Shown in pieces: positions 32,899 through 41,549 of a DNA stretch of 64,000 bases. Made by a program: the position numbers and the translations under genes. The notes under the pieces are model-generated. The model worked only from the letters and a program-made list of their open reading frames with translations, was not told the origin of the DNA and made no database searches. Where the stretch lies: the NCBI GenBank assembly GCA_964457945.1, contig CAYWFX010000006.1, forward strand, positions 1 to 64,000. Direction: 5' to 3'. This stretch comes from PHAA01 sp964457945 (GTDB lineage Bacteria > Bacillota > Syntrophomonadia > Syntrophomonadales > Syntrophomonadaceae). The stretch's first letter is position 1. The number at the start of each line of letters is the position of its first letter.

Positions 32899-33648
32899 TT
32901 GCTTAAGCTGGAAGATATTTGCATGCAGGTCAGTAATGATAATGGAGAAAATATAGAAATTCTTAAAGGCTTAAACATTGAGTTTCAGAAGGGTAAAGTA
33001 TATGCGGTAACCGGTCCTAACGGTGGAGGGAAAACTTCTATCGCCAAGGTTATTATGGGTATCTATAGGCATAGCAAGGGACATATTTATCTGGAGGATG
33101 AAGACATCAGTGATCTTTCTGTAACAGAAAGAGCCCGGAAGGGAATTGGATATGCGTTTCAACAACCCCCACGTTTCAAGGGTTTAACCATAAAGGATAT
33201 TCTTAATATAGCTTCTCCAGAAGCAGATCTAATATATCTTCGGAAATATCTGCGGGATGTGGGCCTATGTCCTGAGGATTACCTGGATCGAGATCTGGGA
33301 GCGGGTTTGAGCGGTGGAGAAATTAAGCGCATTGAGATGGCTCAATTACTACTGCGGGCTCCTTTAATCAGCATTTTTGATGAACCGGAAGCCGGGGTTG
33401 ATTTGTGGACTATACAGAAACTGCTGGGACTAATAGTGTCCAGGTATAAAAACAATCCCCATAAAACAGCTGTTATCATCACTCATAACGAAAAAATAAT
33501 TCCTATGTGTGACGAGATTTTGGTCGTTGATGGAGGGGTAATTACCGCCCAGGGAACCCCCAAGGAAATATGGCATTTAATTAAAGACGATATAGAATGC
33601 AAAGTGCGTGATCAGTGTCAGGGGGATGTGATTTATGAAATTAAGTAA
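32899..33648 (+). CDS. sufC: SufC-like ABC ATPase of a minimal Suf/SMS system
   Basis: Soluble ABC-type ATPase, 249 residues, with Walker A (GPNGGGKTS), the signature LSGGEIKRIEMAQLLLRA and Walker B (ISIFDEPEAGVD). The EAGVD ending and absence of a permease neighbour are SufC-like. The start is TTG 32899, eight bases after GGAGG; the frame extends to 32743 through terminator DNA without support. It overlaps the SufB/D-like gene by 14 bases. A two-gene SufC plus SufB pair corresponds to the minimal SUF-like (SMS) type described for anaerobes. The likely role is Fe-S cluster assembly. Confidence 0.88.
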   Translation: MLKLEDICMQVSNDNGENIEILKGLNIEFQKGKVYAVTGPNGGGKTSIAKVIMGIYRHSKGHIYLEDEDISDLSVTERARKGIGYAFQQPPRFKGLTIKDILNIASPEADLIYLRKYLRDVGLCPEDYLDRDLGAGLSGGEIKRIEMAQLLLRAPLISIFDEPEAGVDLWTIQKLLGLIVSRYKNNPHKTAVIITHNEKIIPMCDEILVVDGGVITAQGTPKEIWHLIKDDIECKVRDQCQGDVIYEIK

Positions 33649-34558
33649 ACTGGACATGGAATTGCTTAATACCATAGCGGATATAAAAGGCATACCCAGT
33701 GGTGCCCTTAATATACGGCTTAATGGAGCAGCAGTAATCAGACAATCTTCTCCCAATATTTCGGTAGGCCCCAATGCCGATGGTACTGGATTAATCGTAG
33801 CAATAAAGCCAGGTACCAAGGATGAAACGGTACACGTACCAGTGGTATTGACCCAAGCGGGTTTACAAGACAAGGTATATAACACCTTTATCGTGGGGGA
33901 AGGTGCAGATGTAACAATAATTGCCGGTTGCGGAATACATAATGATAGTCACGCTATCTCCAGGCATGATGGCATTCATGAAATTATAGTTAAAGCTGGA
34001 GCAAAGCTGAAATATCTTGAAAAGCACTACGGTGAGGGCAGTGATCAAGGCAAACGGGTATTAAACCCGTCTACAGTTATTACGGTAGAAGCAGGAGCTA
34101 GTGCAGAGTTAGAGATGGTACAGATTAAGGGCGTAGATGACACTGTGCGCTCTACGGTTGCACATATTCATGAAAAGGGAAATCTTAAAATCATTGAACG
34201 CCTGCTTACCCAGGGAGAGCAGAAAGCCGAATCTGATATTCAAATTCTTATGGAGGGAACCGGCGGGACTGCCCAGGTCTTATCCAGGGCGGTAGCTCAG
34301 GGCAATTCTTTTCAGTTGTTCAGGGCAGCATTGATTGGCAAGGCACCCTGTTTGGGACATGTTGAGTGTGATGCAATCCTGATGGATAACGCTCGTATTC
34401 GGTCCATTCCCGAACTTCAAGCTGAAAATGCCGATGCAGTATTAACTCATGAAGCAGCTATTGGTAAAATAGCCGGAGAGCAACTTGTAAAATTGATGTC
34501 ACTGGGTTTAACTGAGGAAGAAGCAGTGAATACCATTTTGGAAGGATTTTTACGATGA
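33635..34558 (+). CDS. SufB/SufD-family scaffold protein, short form
   Basis: 307 residues of the SufBD beta-helix core (PF01458-type), without the long N-terminal helical domain of classical SufB or SufD (420-480 residues). Seen: HAISRHDGIHEIIVKAGAKL, VITVEAGASAELEMVQIKGV, and the C-terminal TAQVLSRAVAQGNSFQLFRA, GHVECDAILMDNARIRSIPE, then HEAAIGKIAGEQLVKLMSLG. The Cys in GHVECDAIL corresponds to the cysteine region important in SufB. Together with the ATPase it would form a minimal Fe-S scaffold. It overlaps the LysR gene by four bases. Confidence 0.88.
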   Translation: MKLSKLDMELLNTIADIKGIPSGALNIRLNGAAVIRQSSPNISVGPNADGTGLIVAIKPGTKDETVHVPVVLTQAGLQDKVYNTFIVGEGADVTIIAGCGIHNDSHAISRHDGIHEIIVKAGAKLKYLEKHYGEGSDQGKRVLNPSTVITVEAGASAELEMVQIKGVDDTVRSTVAHIHEKGNLKIIERLLTQGEQKAESDIQILMEGTGGTAQVLSRAVAQGNSFQLFRAALIGKAPCLGHVECDAILMDNARIRSIPELQAENADAVLTHEAAIGKIAGEQLVKLMSLGLTEEEAVNTILEGFLR

Positions 34559-35457
34559 ATCTTAATCTTTTTAAAACATATATAAGGGTAGTTGAAACGC
34601 AGAACTTGTCCAGGACTGCTGATGAATTTGGGATTTCTCAACCAGCAGTTACCAAACAGATTCAGTCTCTGGAAGATATTTTTGGGGTGCTGTTGCTGGA
34701 AAGATCAGGCCGTAAGCTAAAACCTACTGAAGCAGGAGAAGCTTTATATCAGTGTGCCCGTGATGTTATCAAGGCAGTGGAAAAGACTGAGAGAGCAATG
34801 GAAGAAGTGGCAGAGAGCCGTAAGGGAAGCCTGTACCTGGGAGCTAGTACAATACCGGGTCAGTATATTCTGCCGTATTTAATAAAAATATATAAAGACA
34901 AATATTCCAGTATCAGCATTAGTATGGATATAGCGGATACAGAGAAAATATTTAATAAAGTGGCGGAAAGGGAGCTAGATCTAGGTATAGTCGGTGGCTG
35001 GATCAATAACCGCAAAGTAGAGGGCTATAAATGGTTGGAGGATGAGTTAGTAGTTATTGTTCCTGATAATCATAAGCTGGCTCGAAACCAGGAGCTTAAA
35101 TTAAGCAGTTTGCTAAATGAAAGATGGATATTCCGCGAAAAGGGTTCTGGAACCAGAAGAGCGGTAGAAGAATTGTTGGTGGCACATGAGATTAAGAGAG
35201 ATGAATTAAATATTTATATGGAAGCTGGAAGCACCGAGGCGGTACTGGCTATGGTGGAATCTGGGATGGGCATATCTATCGTATCTCGCTGGGCTATAAA
35301 ACGAATCGAACACCGCAAGATGAAGGCCTTGAAACTGGATGAGCCCGATGCGAAAAGATTTTTGTATGTTATATATCCCCGCCAAAAAATACGCCGAAAA
35401 ACGGTAAATAATTTTCTTGAGTATTTAAAAAGCTTAGAAGAAGCTAATAATCCCTAG
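34555..35457 (+). CDS. LysR-family regulator translationally coupled to the minimal Suf pair
   Basis: 300 residues. The winged HTH at the N-terminus reads NLSRTADEFGISQPAVTKQI then QSLEDIFGVLLLERSGRKLK. The substrate-binding domain resembles CysL/CysB-like members (GSLYLGASTIPGQYILPYL, FREKGSGTRRAVEELL, VESGMGISIVSRWAI). ATGA overlap with the preceding SufB/D-like gene shows co-translation. LysR regulators are usually divergent from their targets, so a regulator within the target operon is unusual. A sulfur or Fe-S related signal is an inference from position. Confidence 0.88.
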   Translation: MNLNLFKTYIRVVETQNLSRTADEFGISQPAVTKQIQSLEDIFGVLLLERSGRKLKPTEAGEALYQCARDVIKAVEKTERAMEEVAESRKGSLYLGASTIPGQYILPYLIKIYKDKYSSISISMDIADTEKIFNKVAERELDLGIVGGWINNRKVEGYKWLEDELVVIVPDNHKLARNQELKLSSLLNERWIFREKGSGTRRAVEELLVAHEIKRDELNIYMEAGSTEAVLAMVESGMGISIVSRWAIKRIEHRKMKALKLDEPDAKRFLYVIYPRQKIRRKTVNNFLEYLKSLEEANNP

Positions 35458-35498
35458 CATATACTGACACATCCCCTTGAACATATTAGTTGTCGATT

Positions 35499-35541
35499 AA
35501 CCTGCGGTAAGGATAAATATGATTTATTTTTGCCGCAGGTT
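35499..35541 (+). terminator. Long hairpin between the lysR-type gene and pdaD
   Basis: AACCTGCGG (35499-35507) pairs with CCGCAGGTT (35533-35541), and an inner ATAAAT/ATTTAT pair extends the stem. No T run follows, but TATAAT at 35546-35551 suggests a start site just downstream. It may end the suf-lysR transcript. Confidence 0.5.
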
Positions 35542-35590
35542 TGTATATAATATTCCTGTTGTCCAAAAAACTAACTTGGAGGTGTTTGTA

Positions 35591-36049
35591 ATGTTACCGT
35601 TGCCGAAAAAATATTTTGTAACTGCTGCTGCGTCAGAGGGCGAAACATCGCTAACTGCTTTTGATGGAGCATTATTAAAAGCGCGAGTAGGAAACACTAA
35701 CCTATTGAGAGTAAGCAGTATTTTACCCCCGGGTTGTCAATTTGAACCGGACTTGGTCATCCCGCCTGGATCATTATTGCCTATAGCCTATGGTTCAATA
35801 ACCAGTTCGGAAAAGGGGGCTATTATATCTGCGGCAGTAGGCGTAGGTATAAAAAGTGACAGTTTTGGGGTTATTATGGAGTTTTCAGGAAACTGCAGCA
35901 AGAAAGAAGCTGAAGCGCAAGTAACCAAGATGGTAGAGGAAGCCTTTCGCATTCGGGGGATCGAACTAGAGGAAGTGAAAGTTGCCGCTTGTGAACATGT
36001 GGTAGAAAATATCGGTTGTGCCTTTGCAGCAGTACCACTCTGGTATTAG
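35591..36049 (+). CDS. pdaD: Pyruvoyl-dependent arginine decarboxylase
   Basis: Converts arginine to agmatine, the first step of polyamine synthesis here. 152 residues. The self-cleavage site is Ser42-Ser43 in NTNLLRVSSILPPG; Ser43 would become the pyruvoyl group. Further family segments are PPGSLLPIAYGSITS and GVIMEFSGNCSKKEAE. ATG 35591 has GGAGGTG upstream; the frame reaches 35519 but lacks support. speE and speB follow, giving arginine to agmatine to putrescine to spermidine. Confidence 0.94.
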   Translation: MLPLPKKYFVTAAASEGETSLTAFDGALLKARVGNTNLLRVSSILPPGCQFEPDLVIPPGSLLPIAYGSITSSEKGAIISAAVGVGIKSDSFGVIMEFSGNCSKKEAEAQVTKMVEEAFRIRGIELEEVKVAACEHVVENIGCAFAAVPLWY

Positions 36050-36057
36050 TGTGAGAG

Positions 36058-36098
36058 GGGGGCGGTTCCTTTGTCACGCGGGCAAAAGAACCGTCCCC
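36058..36098 (+). repeat. Dispersed GGGG-CGGTTC / GAACCGTCCCC palindrome
   Basis: GGGGGCGGTTC (36058-36068) pairs with GAACCGTCCCC (36088-36098) with one G-T pair. The left arm recurs as GGGGACGGTTCT near 12549 and at 32752, so this is a dispersed intergenic element. It may act as a weak terminator between pdaD and speE. Confidence 0.65.
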
Positions 36099-36161
36099 TT
36101 GCCTGTCCTTGCCTGGAAATTATGCAGAGTATAGCAATACATTAATAAGGGGGAAAAACAA

Positions 36162-36992
36162 TTGGATTTTTGGGTAACTGAATATCAAACTCCGGCCTTG
36201 GGGTTTAGTTGTAAGACTACAGAAACATTAAGGGTTGAACAAACACCCTTTCAACATTTAGCGGTGATAGAAACCGAGCAATTCGGTAGGATGTTATTAC
36301 TGGATGGAATGGTTATGACTACCGATAAGGACGAATATGTATATCATGAAATGATTACCAATATTGCTTTAAACTCACATCCTAGCCCTAAACAAGTATT
36401 GATTATAGGTGGGGGAGATGGGGGAGCATTACGAGAAGTTGTACGTCATCCTCTAGTGGAAAAAGGAACTCTAGTGGAAATCGACGAAAAGGTTATTGGT
36501 GCTGCCCGGGATTTCTTTCCTGACTTAGCTTGTTCTTTTTTAGACCCCAAAGCCTTGGTAGTGGTTGATGATGGGATTGAATACGTTAAACAGCGTCTTA
36601 ATACTTTTGACATAATCCTAATAGATTCAACAGAACCAGTAGGACCAGCTGTAGAGCTTTTTTCACAGAACTTCTACCAGAGTTGTTACGATGCCCTTAA
36701 GGAAGATGGAATGCTGGTAGTGCAGAGCGAATCCCCTTTTTATAATGCCGATGTTATCAAGATGGCTTATGGGGGGATTAAGCAAGTGTTTCCGCTCACA
36801 AAACTATATTTGGCAAGTATTCCTACTTACCCCAGTGGGTTATGGAGTTTTACAGTAGGCTCGAAAAAGTACGATCCTGAACAGGTGAAAAATATTAATG
36901 AATACAAATTGAAGTATTATACCCAGGAAGTACACCGGGCGGCTTTTAGTTTACCGCAGTTTGTAAAAAATATTATTGAACAGGATGAATAG
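36162..36992 (+). CDS. speE: Spermidine synthase
   Basis: Transfers aminopropyl from decarboxylated AdoMet to putrescine. 276 residues. Visible motifs: DGMVMTTDKDEYVYHEMITN, the nucleotide-binding LIIGGGDGGALREVVRH, VVDDGIEYVKQ and DIILIDSTEPVGPA. The start is TTG 36162, preceded by AAGGGGGAAA. speD, which makes decarboxylated AdoMet, is not in the window. It ends three bases before speB. Confidence 0.95.
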   Translation: MDFWVTEYQTPALGFSCKTTETLRVEQTPFQHLAVIETEQFGRMLLLDGMVMTTDKDEYVYHEMITNIALNSHPSPKQVLIIGGGDGGALREVVRHPLVEKGTLVEIDEKVIGAARDFFPDLACSFLDPKALVVVDDGIEYVKQRLNTFDIILIDSTEPVGPAVELFSQNFYQSCYDALKEDGMLVVQSESPFYNADVIKMAYGGIKQVFPLTKLYLASIPTYPSGLWSFTVGSKKYDPEQVKNINEYKLKYYTQEVHRAAFSLPQFVKNIIEQDE

Positions 36993-36995
36993 TTA

Positions 36996-37862
36996 ATGCA
37001 TTACATGCCATTACAATACTTGGAACGCAGGGCAAAATTCATGGGAAGCAGCGAGGATATTGAGGACTGTGATAAGGTCTTAATTGGTCTGCCCATGGAC
37101 TTTACTACCAGTTTTAGACCGGGTACCCGCATGGCGCCTTTTCGGGTGCGCGAGGTATCTGAAGGGGTTGAAGAGTACAGCATATATCAGGATCGTTCAC
37201 TAGACGAGATATCCTTTTATGATGCTGGTGATGTTTGTATACCTTTTGGCAATGTAAGCGAGAGCCTGAACAGGATGGAATTAACTGCCCTGGACTTACT
37301 GGCGATGAAGAAAAAGATTTTTTCTATTGGTGGCGAACACCTGGTAACACTACCTATTATCAAGGCGTATATAAAGACTTATCCTGATTTGATTGTAATC
37401 CAGATGGATGCCCATGCTGATTTAAGAGAGGATTATCTAGGAGAAGTACTTTCCCATGCTACTGTAATGCGGCATATTCTACAGCTCGTGGGGGAAAAAA
37501 ACTTGTTCCAGCTGGGTATTCGTTCAGGGACTAGAGAAGAGTTGCAGTATGCATTAAGATCTAGCAACTTATATTTGGATTCATTCTTATCGGTTATGGA
37601 TGAAATTAAGAATAAGGTAGGGGATAGACCCGTATATATAAGCCTGGATATCGATGTGCTGGATCCTGCTTTTGCGCCTGGAACCGGCACACCAGAGGCT
37701 GGCGGGGTATCGTCCCGCGAATTGCTCCAGATGCTGAACGGACTAAGCTGCTTGAACGTAGTGGGTTTTGATATGGTGGAAATATCACCGCCATTTGACA
37801 TTGGTGACAATACTTCCATCTTAGGTGCTAAAATTATGCGCGAAGCATTGTTGGCTTATTAG
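36996..37862 (+). CDS. speB: Agmatinase
   Basis: Hydrolyses agmatine to putrescine and urea. 288 residues of the arginase/ureohydrolase fold. The manganese ligands are in SIGGEHLVTLP, MDAHADLREDYL and SLDIDVLDPAFAPGTGTPE. The pairing with pdaD supports agmatine as substrate rather than arginine. ATG 36996 follows AGGATGAA at the end of speE; an ATG nine bases later is the alternative. Because spermidine synthase uses putrescine, the gene order runs against the pathway order. Confidence 0.93.
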   Translation: MHYMPLQYLERRAKFMGSSEDIEDCDKVLIGLPMDFTTSFRPGTRMAPFRVREVSEGVEEYSIYQDRSLDEISFYDAGDVCIPFGNVSESLNRMELTALDLLAMKKKIFSIGGEHLVTLPIIKAYIKTYPDLIVIQMDAHADLREDYLGEVLSHATVMRHILQLVGEKNLFQLGIRSGTREELQYALRSSNLYLDSFLSVMDEIKNKVGDRPVYISLDIDVLDPAFAPGTGTPEAGGVSSRELLQMLNGLSCLNVVGFDMVEISPPFDIGDNTSILGAKIMREALLAY

Positions 37863-38160
37863 GAGTTATTCATCACTGATTGTGTCGTTTGGGCATTGGG
37901 ATCTTAGGGACATCAATAAACTAGTCATTTACTCTTTTCTTAGCTCATACTTCATTATCAAAGCTTTGCACCCTTCATCCCTAGGATACCACCACCTTCG
38001 GGGACTTTACCATTCGGGTACTACTGATGCTCCCTCAAGGTCGCAACTAATGTTGCTGGTGTTGGCTCAGCTCACTATTAAGGTTGCTGCTGCTGCTTCC
38101 TGCGGTCGCTATTAAAAGGTTGCGGGTCTACTGGGGTTAGTTTATTGAGGATAATAAAAA
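37863..38160. repeat. Intergenic stretch with degenerate copy of the 9-kb repeat
   Basis: No gene is supported. Between about 37968 and 38060 the sequence CTTTGCACCC..., CTTTACC, CGGGTACTACTGATGC and GGTCGCAACTAATG resembles the reverse complement of 9165-9240 and the end of the array at 9015-9047. Stem symmetry is mostly lost. A short frame through it resembles the shadow frame at 9055-9249, which reflects the shared repeat, not a gene. Confidence 0.45.
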
Positions 38161-38167
38161 AAGAAGC

Positions 38168-38196
38168 TTGACTATAAATGAATGATCATTTATTAT
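38168..38196 (+). promoter_or_regulatory. Promoter with embedded palindrome upstream of tetR-lon
   Basis: TTGACT (38168-38173) and TATTAT (38191-38196) have a 17-base spacer. The spacer holds AAATGAATGATCATT, with the perfect core AATGATCATT (38181-38190), typical of TetR operators. Binding there would block RNA polymerase, consistent with autoregulation. Confidence 0.65.
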
Positions 38197-38213
38197 TGTT
38201 TTAAGGTGAAGCA

Positions 38214-38777
38214 ATGAGAAGAAAAGATGATAAAAAACAACAGAATATAAAACAAGCCGTGATCAAGCTAATTCTAGCTGAGGGATTTCACGGTGCCTCA
38301 ATCTCCAAGATTGCAAAAGAGGCAGGTGTATCCCCTGCTACTGTGTATGTTTATTACGACAACAAGGATGCTATGCTCCACGATATTTATAGAGAATACT
38401 ACGAAGAAGTCTATACTTATTTATATAATAGGGTTAGAACAGATATGAGTGGAGAGCAGTTTATTGAATCCCTGGTTCGGGCTTATTACACCTATATTAT
38501 TGAGTACGGGGAAGAGTTCTATTTCGTAGAGCAGTTCTCCGGTTGTCCGGCCCTGGCAAATAGCTGTACAGTAATTGAAGGAAGGTCCAAAATATCATTT
38601 TTATTTGATGATCTAAAGGCCAAACAAATTATTAAAGATGTTGATAATGCAACTATAACCGCGATTCTTTTTAATCCAGTTAAGAGCATAGCTGTTCGAT
38701 ACCATAATAGAGCAGAAGCTGCCGACCCTATGCTTGAAGACTTGATCGGAATGATCCAGGATGCATTATTAAGATAA
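38214..38777 (+). CDS. TetR-family transcriptional regulator
   Basis: 187 residues. The N-terminal HTH reads FHGASISKIAKEAGVSPATV followed by YVYYDNKDAMLHDIYREYY, the standard TetR pattern. The ligand domain is not diagnostic. An ATGATCAT palindrome lies in its promoter spacer. lon follows after 115 bases in the same direction without an obvious terminator, so repression of lon together with itself is likely. The ligand is unknown. Confidence 0.88.
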   Translation: MRRKDDKKQQNIKQAVIKLILAEGFHGASISKIAKEAGVSPATVYVYYDNKDAMLHDIYREYYEEVYTYLYNRVRTDMSGEQFIESLVRAYYTYIIEYGEEFYFVEQFSGCPALANSCTVIEGRSKISFLFDDLKAKQIIKDVDNATITAILFNPVKSIAVRYHNRAEAADPMLEDLIGMIQDALLR

Positions 38778-38892
38778 AGCTAACTTGTTGAAATTATCCG
38801 GGGATACTAGCTATCCCCAGTTATTTGGGCAATTGATAAACGAGCGTTCACTTATTATGGGTGATCCAGTTACAGAAAGGAAGGAATACAAT

Positions 38893-41277
38893 ATGGCTAA
38901 TAATACGTTAAATCAAAAGCTAAAAGTGGTGCCCAGTTCAGATCTTATCTTATTGCCGGGGATGGAGTATACCTTAGCCTTTAAAGGCGAATCCCTTAAA
39001 ACTTTACTATCTGATAATGAACAAAGTGCAATTATTTTATCTTTAAAACAAAACTTCAATCAAAATTCCTTGACTGAAGCTGATTTTTATAAGGTTGGAA
39101 CCCTGGTAAGAGTATTGGATATAAATCAGAAAGAACAACACAGTCTCTTGAAGATCAAAGCAGTTGATCGAGTTGAAATTAATGATTTGAACTTTGACGA
39201 TGGCGTAATCTGGGGCAACTACGATATGTATTCCGATATTATTGACCTGGATATGAAAAGTCAGGAAGAAATGTTGGCGTATATAAAAAGACTGGTGCAC
39301 GAAATTGGAATGAACTTTAAGGGCTCCGAGCCTTTTATTAAAGCCTTCGATAATGAAACCGACTTGAATGTTTTAATGGGACAACTTGGGCAATATTTGC
39401 GTATTTCCAATGCTGAAAAACAAGGCTTGATTGAAATTAGATCCTTAAAGCAAAGATGCTTGCAGTTTATGGACCATTTACTTAAACAGAAAGAGTCCAT
39501 TAAACTACAACTGGAAATGGCTGAGAAATTCAGTGAAAAGGCCAATAAAGCTCAGCGTGAAACCGTCTTGCGGGAACACCTGAAGTCTATTCAGGAGGAG
39601 TTAAATGAGGGTAATAGTGGCAACAGCACCGATGGCAAAGATTACCGGAAAAGAATCGAATCCGCGGGTATGCCTGCTGAGGTACTGAAAACTGCCCTGG
39701 AAGAGGTAAGTAAGTTCGAAAGCCAAAACCCTAGTAGCCCTGATTATAATGTTATACGCAATTATCTTGACATTCTAATTGAGCTTCCGTGGCGTGAAGG
39801 TGAACTTAAAGAAATAAATCTGCAATCAGCCAGAAGGATTTTGGATGAACAGCACTACGGTCTGGAAAAGGTTAAAGACCGAATTATACAACATCTAGCG
39901 GTTATGAAGCTTAAGAAGGATAAGAAGGGCTCGATTATACTCTTGGTTGGTCCTCCCGGAACTGGTAAAACCAGCCTGGGTAAGAGTATTGCTGAGGCTC
40001 TGGGCAGGAAATATATCCGTATAAGTTTGGGCGGAATTAAAGACGAAGCGGAGATCCGCGGTCATCGCCGCACTTATGTAGGTGCCCTGCCGGGCAGAAT
40101 TATTCAGAACTTGCGGAAAGCGGGCGAAAGAAATCCGGTGTTTGTCCTCGATGAAGTGGATAAGCTTATGACTGCCTATAATGGAGATCCAGCCAGTGCA
40201 CTTTTGGAAGTACTAGATCCAGAGCAAAATAATAGCTTTACTGACCACTATCTGGAAGTACCCTATGATCTGTCTGAGATATTCTTTATAGCGACAGCAA
40301 ACACAACCGAAAATATACCGGGACCACTCTTGGACAGAATGGAAATTATCCCGATTTCCAGTTACACTAGCAACGAGAAATATCACATTGCTAAGGATCA
40401 TTTAGTAGCTGGAGTTTTAGAGGAGCATGGTCTGAATAATGAAATGTTAGTTATTGAGGATGAAACCTTAAAGAGTATTATTGGTGATTATACTCAAGAA
40501 GCGGGTGTCAGGGGACTGCGAAGACAGATAGCCTCTATTGCCAGGGTGACATCGGAGAAAATCGTCTCCAATAAGGTGCAGATCCCTTATGTAGTCAGGG
40601 ATGATATGCTGGAAGAAATATTAGGAAACCAGATATCGAGGCACGATGTAGCTCAATTAGATAACCCTCCAGGTGTAGCGACAGGCCTGGCATGGACTCC
40701 AGTTGGAGGAGAAATACTCTTTATTGAAGGAACCGATATGCCTGGAACCGGTCAATTGATTCTAACTGGTAAACTAGGTGATGTTATGAAGGAATCAGCT
40801 AAAATCTCTTTGAGCTTGGTTAAATCAAGGCTGGCCATCAGCACCCTGAATTTCAACTTTAAGGAAAGGGATTTGCACATTCACGTACCGTCAGGAGCTG
40901 TATCAAAAGATGGTCCATCAGCTGGCATAGCCCTTTTTACAGCCATAGCCTCACTTATAACTGGGATAAAGATAGACGGGGCCCTAGCTATGACTGGAGA
41001 AATAACTCTGAGAGGTGCGGTATTGCCGGTTGGCGGGGTTAAGGAAAAACTATTGGCCGCCCACCGAGCTGGAATAAAGAAAGTGCTGATTCCCAAGGAA
41101 AACATGAAGGATCTGAAGGAGTTGCCTGAGGAAGTGAAAGAGCAACTAATTATTAAGCCAGTAGAAATCATCGAAGATGTCTTACGAGAGACTTTGGGCA
41201 TTAGCCTACCTAAACCTGAAATCGTTTTAAGACATGGACTTATTCACGACGGACAGAGCAATATTTCTGTACTATAA
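38893..41277 (+). CDS. lon: ATP-dependent Lon protease
   Basis: Degrades damaged and regulatory proteins in the cytoplasm. 794 residues. The N-terminal LON substrate-binding domain begins LILLPGMEYTLAFKGE; the AAA domain has Walker A LVGPPGTGKTSLGKS (about 353) and FVLDEVDKL; the protease domain has Ser676 in KDGPSAGIALF and Lys719 in GGVKEKLLAAH. ATG 38893 follows AAGGAAGG; the open frame reaches 38785 without support. The LON domain is divergent at its start (the usual LPLR motif reads LPGM). A TetR gene precedes it, unusual for the housekeeping lon, so this may be a conditional second copy. Confidence 0.94.
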   Translation: MANNTLNQKLKVVPSSDLILLPGMEYTLAFKGESLKTLLSDNEQSAIILSLKQNFNQNSLTEADFYKVGTLVRVLDINQKEQHSLLKIKAVDRVEINDLNFDDGVIWGNYDMYSDIIDLDMKSQEEMLAYIKRLVHEIGMNFKGSEPFIKAFDNETDLNVLMGQLGQYLRISNAEKQGLIEIRSLKQRCLQFMDHLLKQKESIKLQLEMAEKFSEKANKAQRETVLREHLKSIQEELNEGNSGNSTDGKDYRKRIESAGMPAEVLKTALEEVSKFESQNPSSPDYNVIRNYLDILIELPWREGELKEINLQSARRILDEQHYGLEKVKDRIIQHLAVMKLKKDKKGSIILLVGPPGTGKTSLGKSIAEALGRKYIRISLGGIKDEAEIRGHRRTYVGALPGRIIQNLRKAGERNPVFVLDEVDKLMTAYNGDPASALLEVLDPEQNNSFTDHYLEVPYDLSEIFFIATANTTENIPGPLLDRMEIIPISSYTSNEKYHIAKDHLVAGVLEEHGLNNEMLVIEDETLKSIIGDYTQEAGVRGLRRQIASIARVTSEKIVSNKVQIPYVVRDDMLEEILGNQISRHDVAQLDNPPGVATGLAWTPVGGEILFIEGTDMPGTGQLILTGKLGDVMKESAKISLSLVKSRLAISTLNFNFKERDLHIHVPSGAVSKDGPSAGIALFTAIASLITGIKIDGALAMTGEITLRGAVLPVGGVKEKLLAAHRAGIKKVLIPKENMKDLKELPEEVKEQLIIKPVEIIEDVLRETLGISLPKPEIVLRHGLIHDGQSNISVL

Positions 41278-41428
41278 GAAATAGGATTAATAATAAGGGA
41301 TAAGCGGTATAGGCAGCGAACCATTAGATCTTCAATATCAAGACAAATGAAAATATTTTTCGGAAGGTTAATAATGGTAACAGATTATAAAATATGGGAT
41401 AAAATCTGGTTAAAACCTTTATATAATC

Positions 41429-41472
41429 TTCACAATATCTTCACAAATAACCATATCTAATTATGTTATGAT
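41429..41472 (+). promoter_or_regulatory. TTCACA direct repeats and -10 element upstream of the SHOCT gene
   Basis: TTCACA (41429-41434) and TTCACA (41440-41445) are 11 bases apart, the one-turn spacing used by OmpR/PhoP-type response regulators. TATGAT (41467-41472) can serve as a -10. No response regulator gene is nearby. Confidence 0.4.
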
Positions 41473-41549
41473 AGAAAAAACCAAGGTTTTAGATATATAC
41501 GGTTTTTAGTGAGCACTAGGCTAAATAATAATCAAAGGAGGGAACAAGT

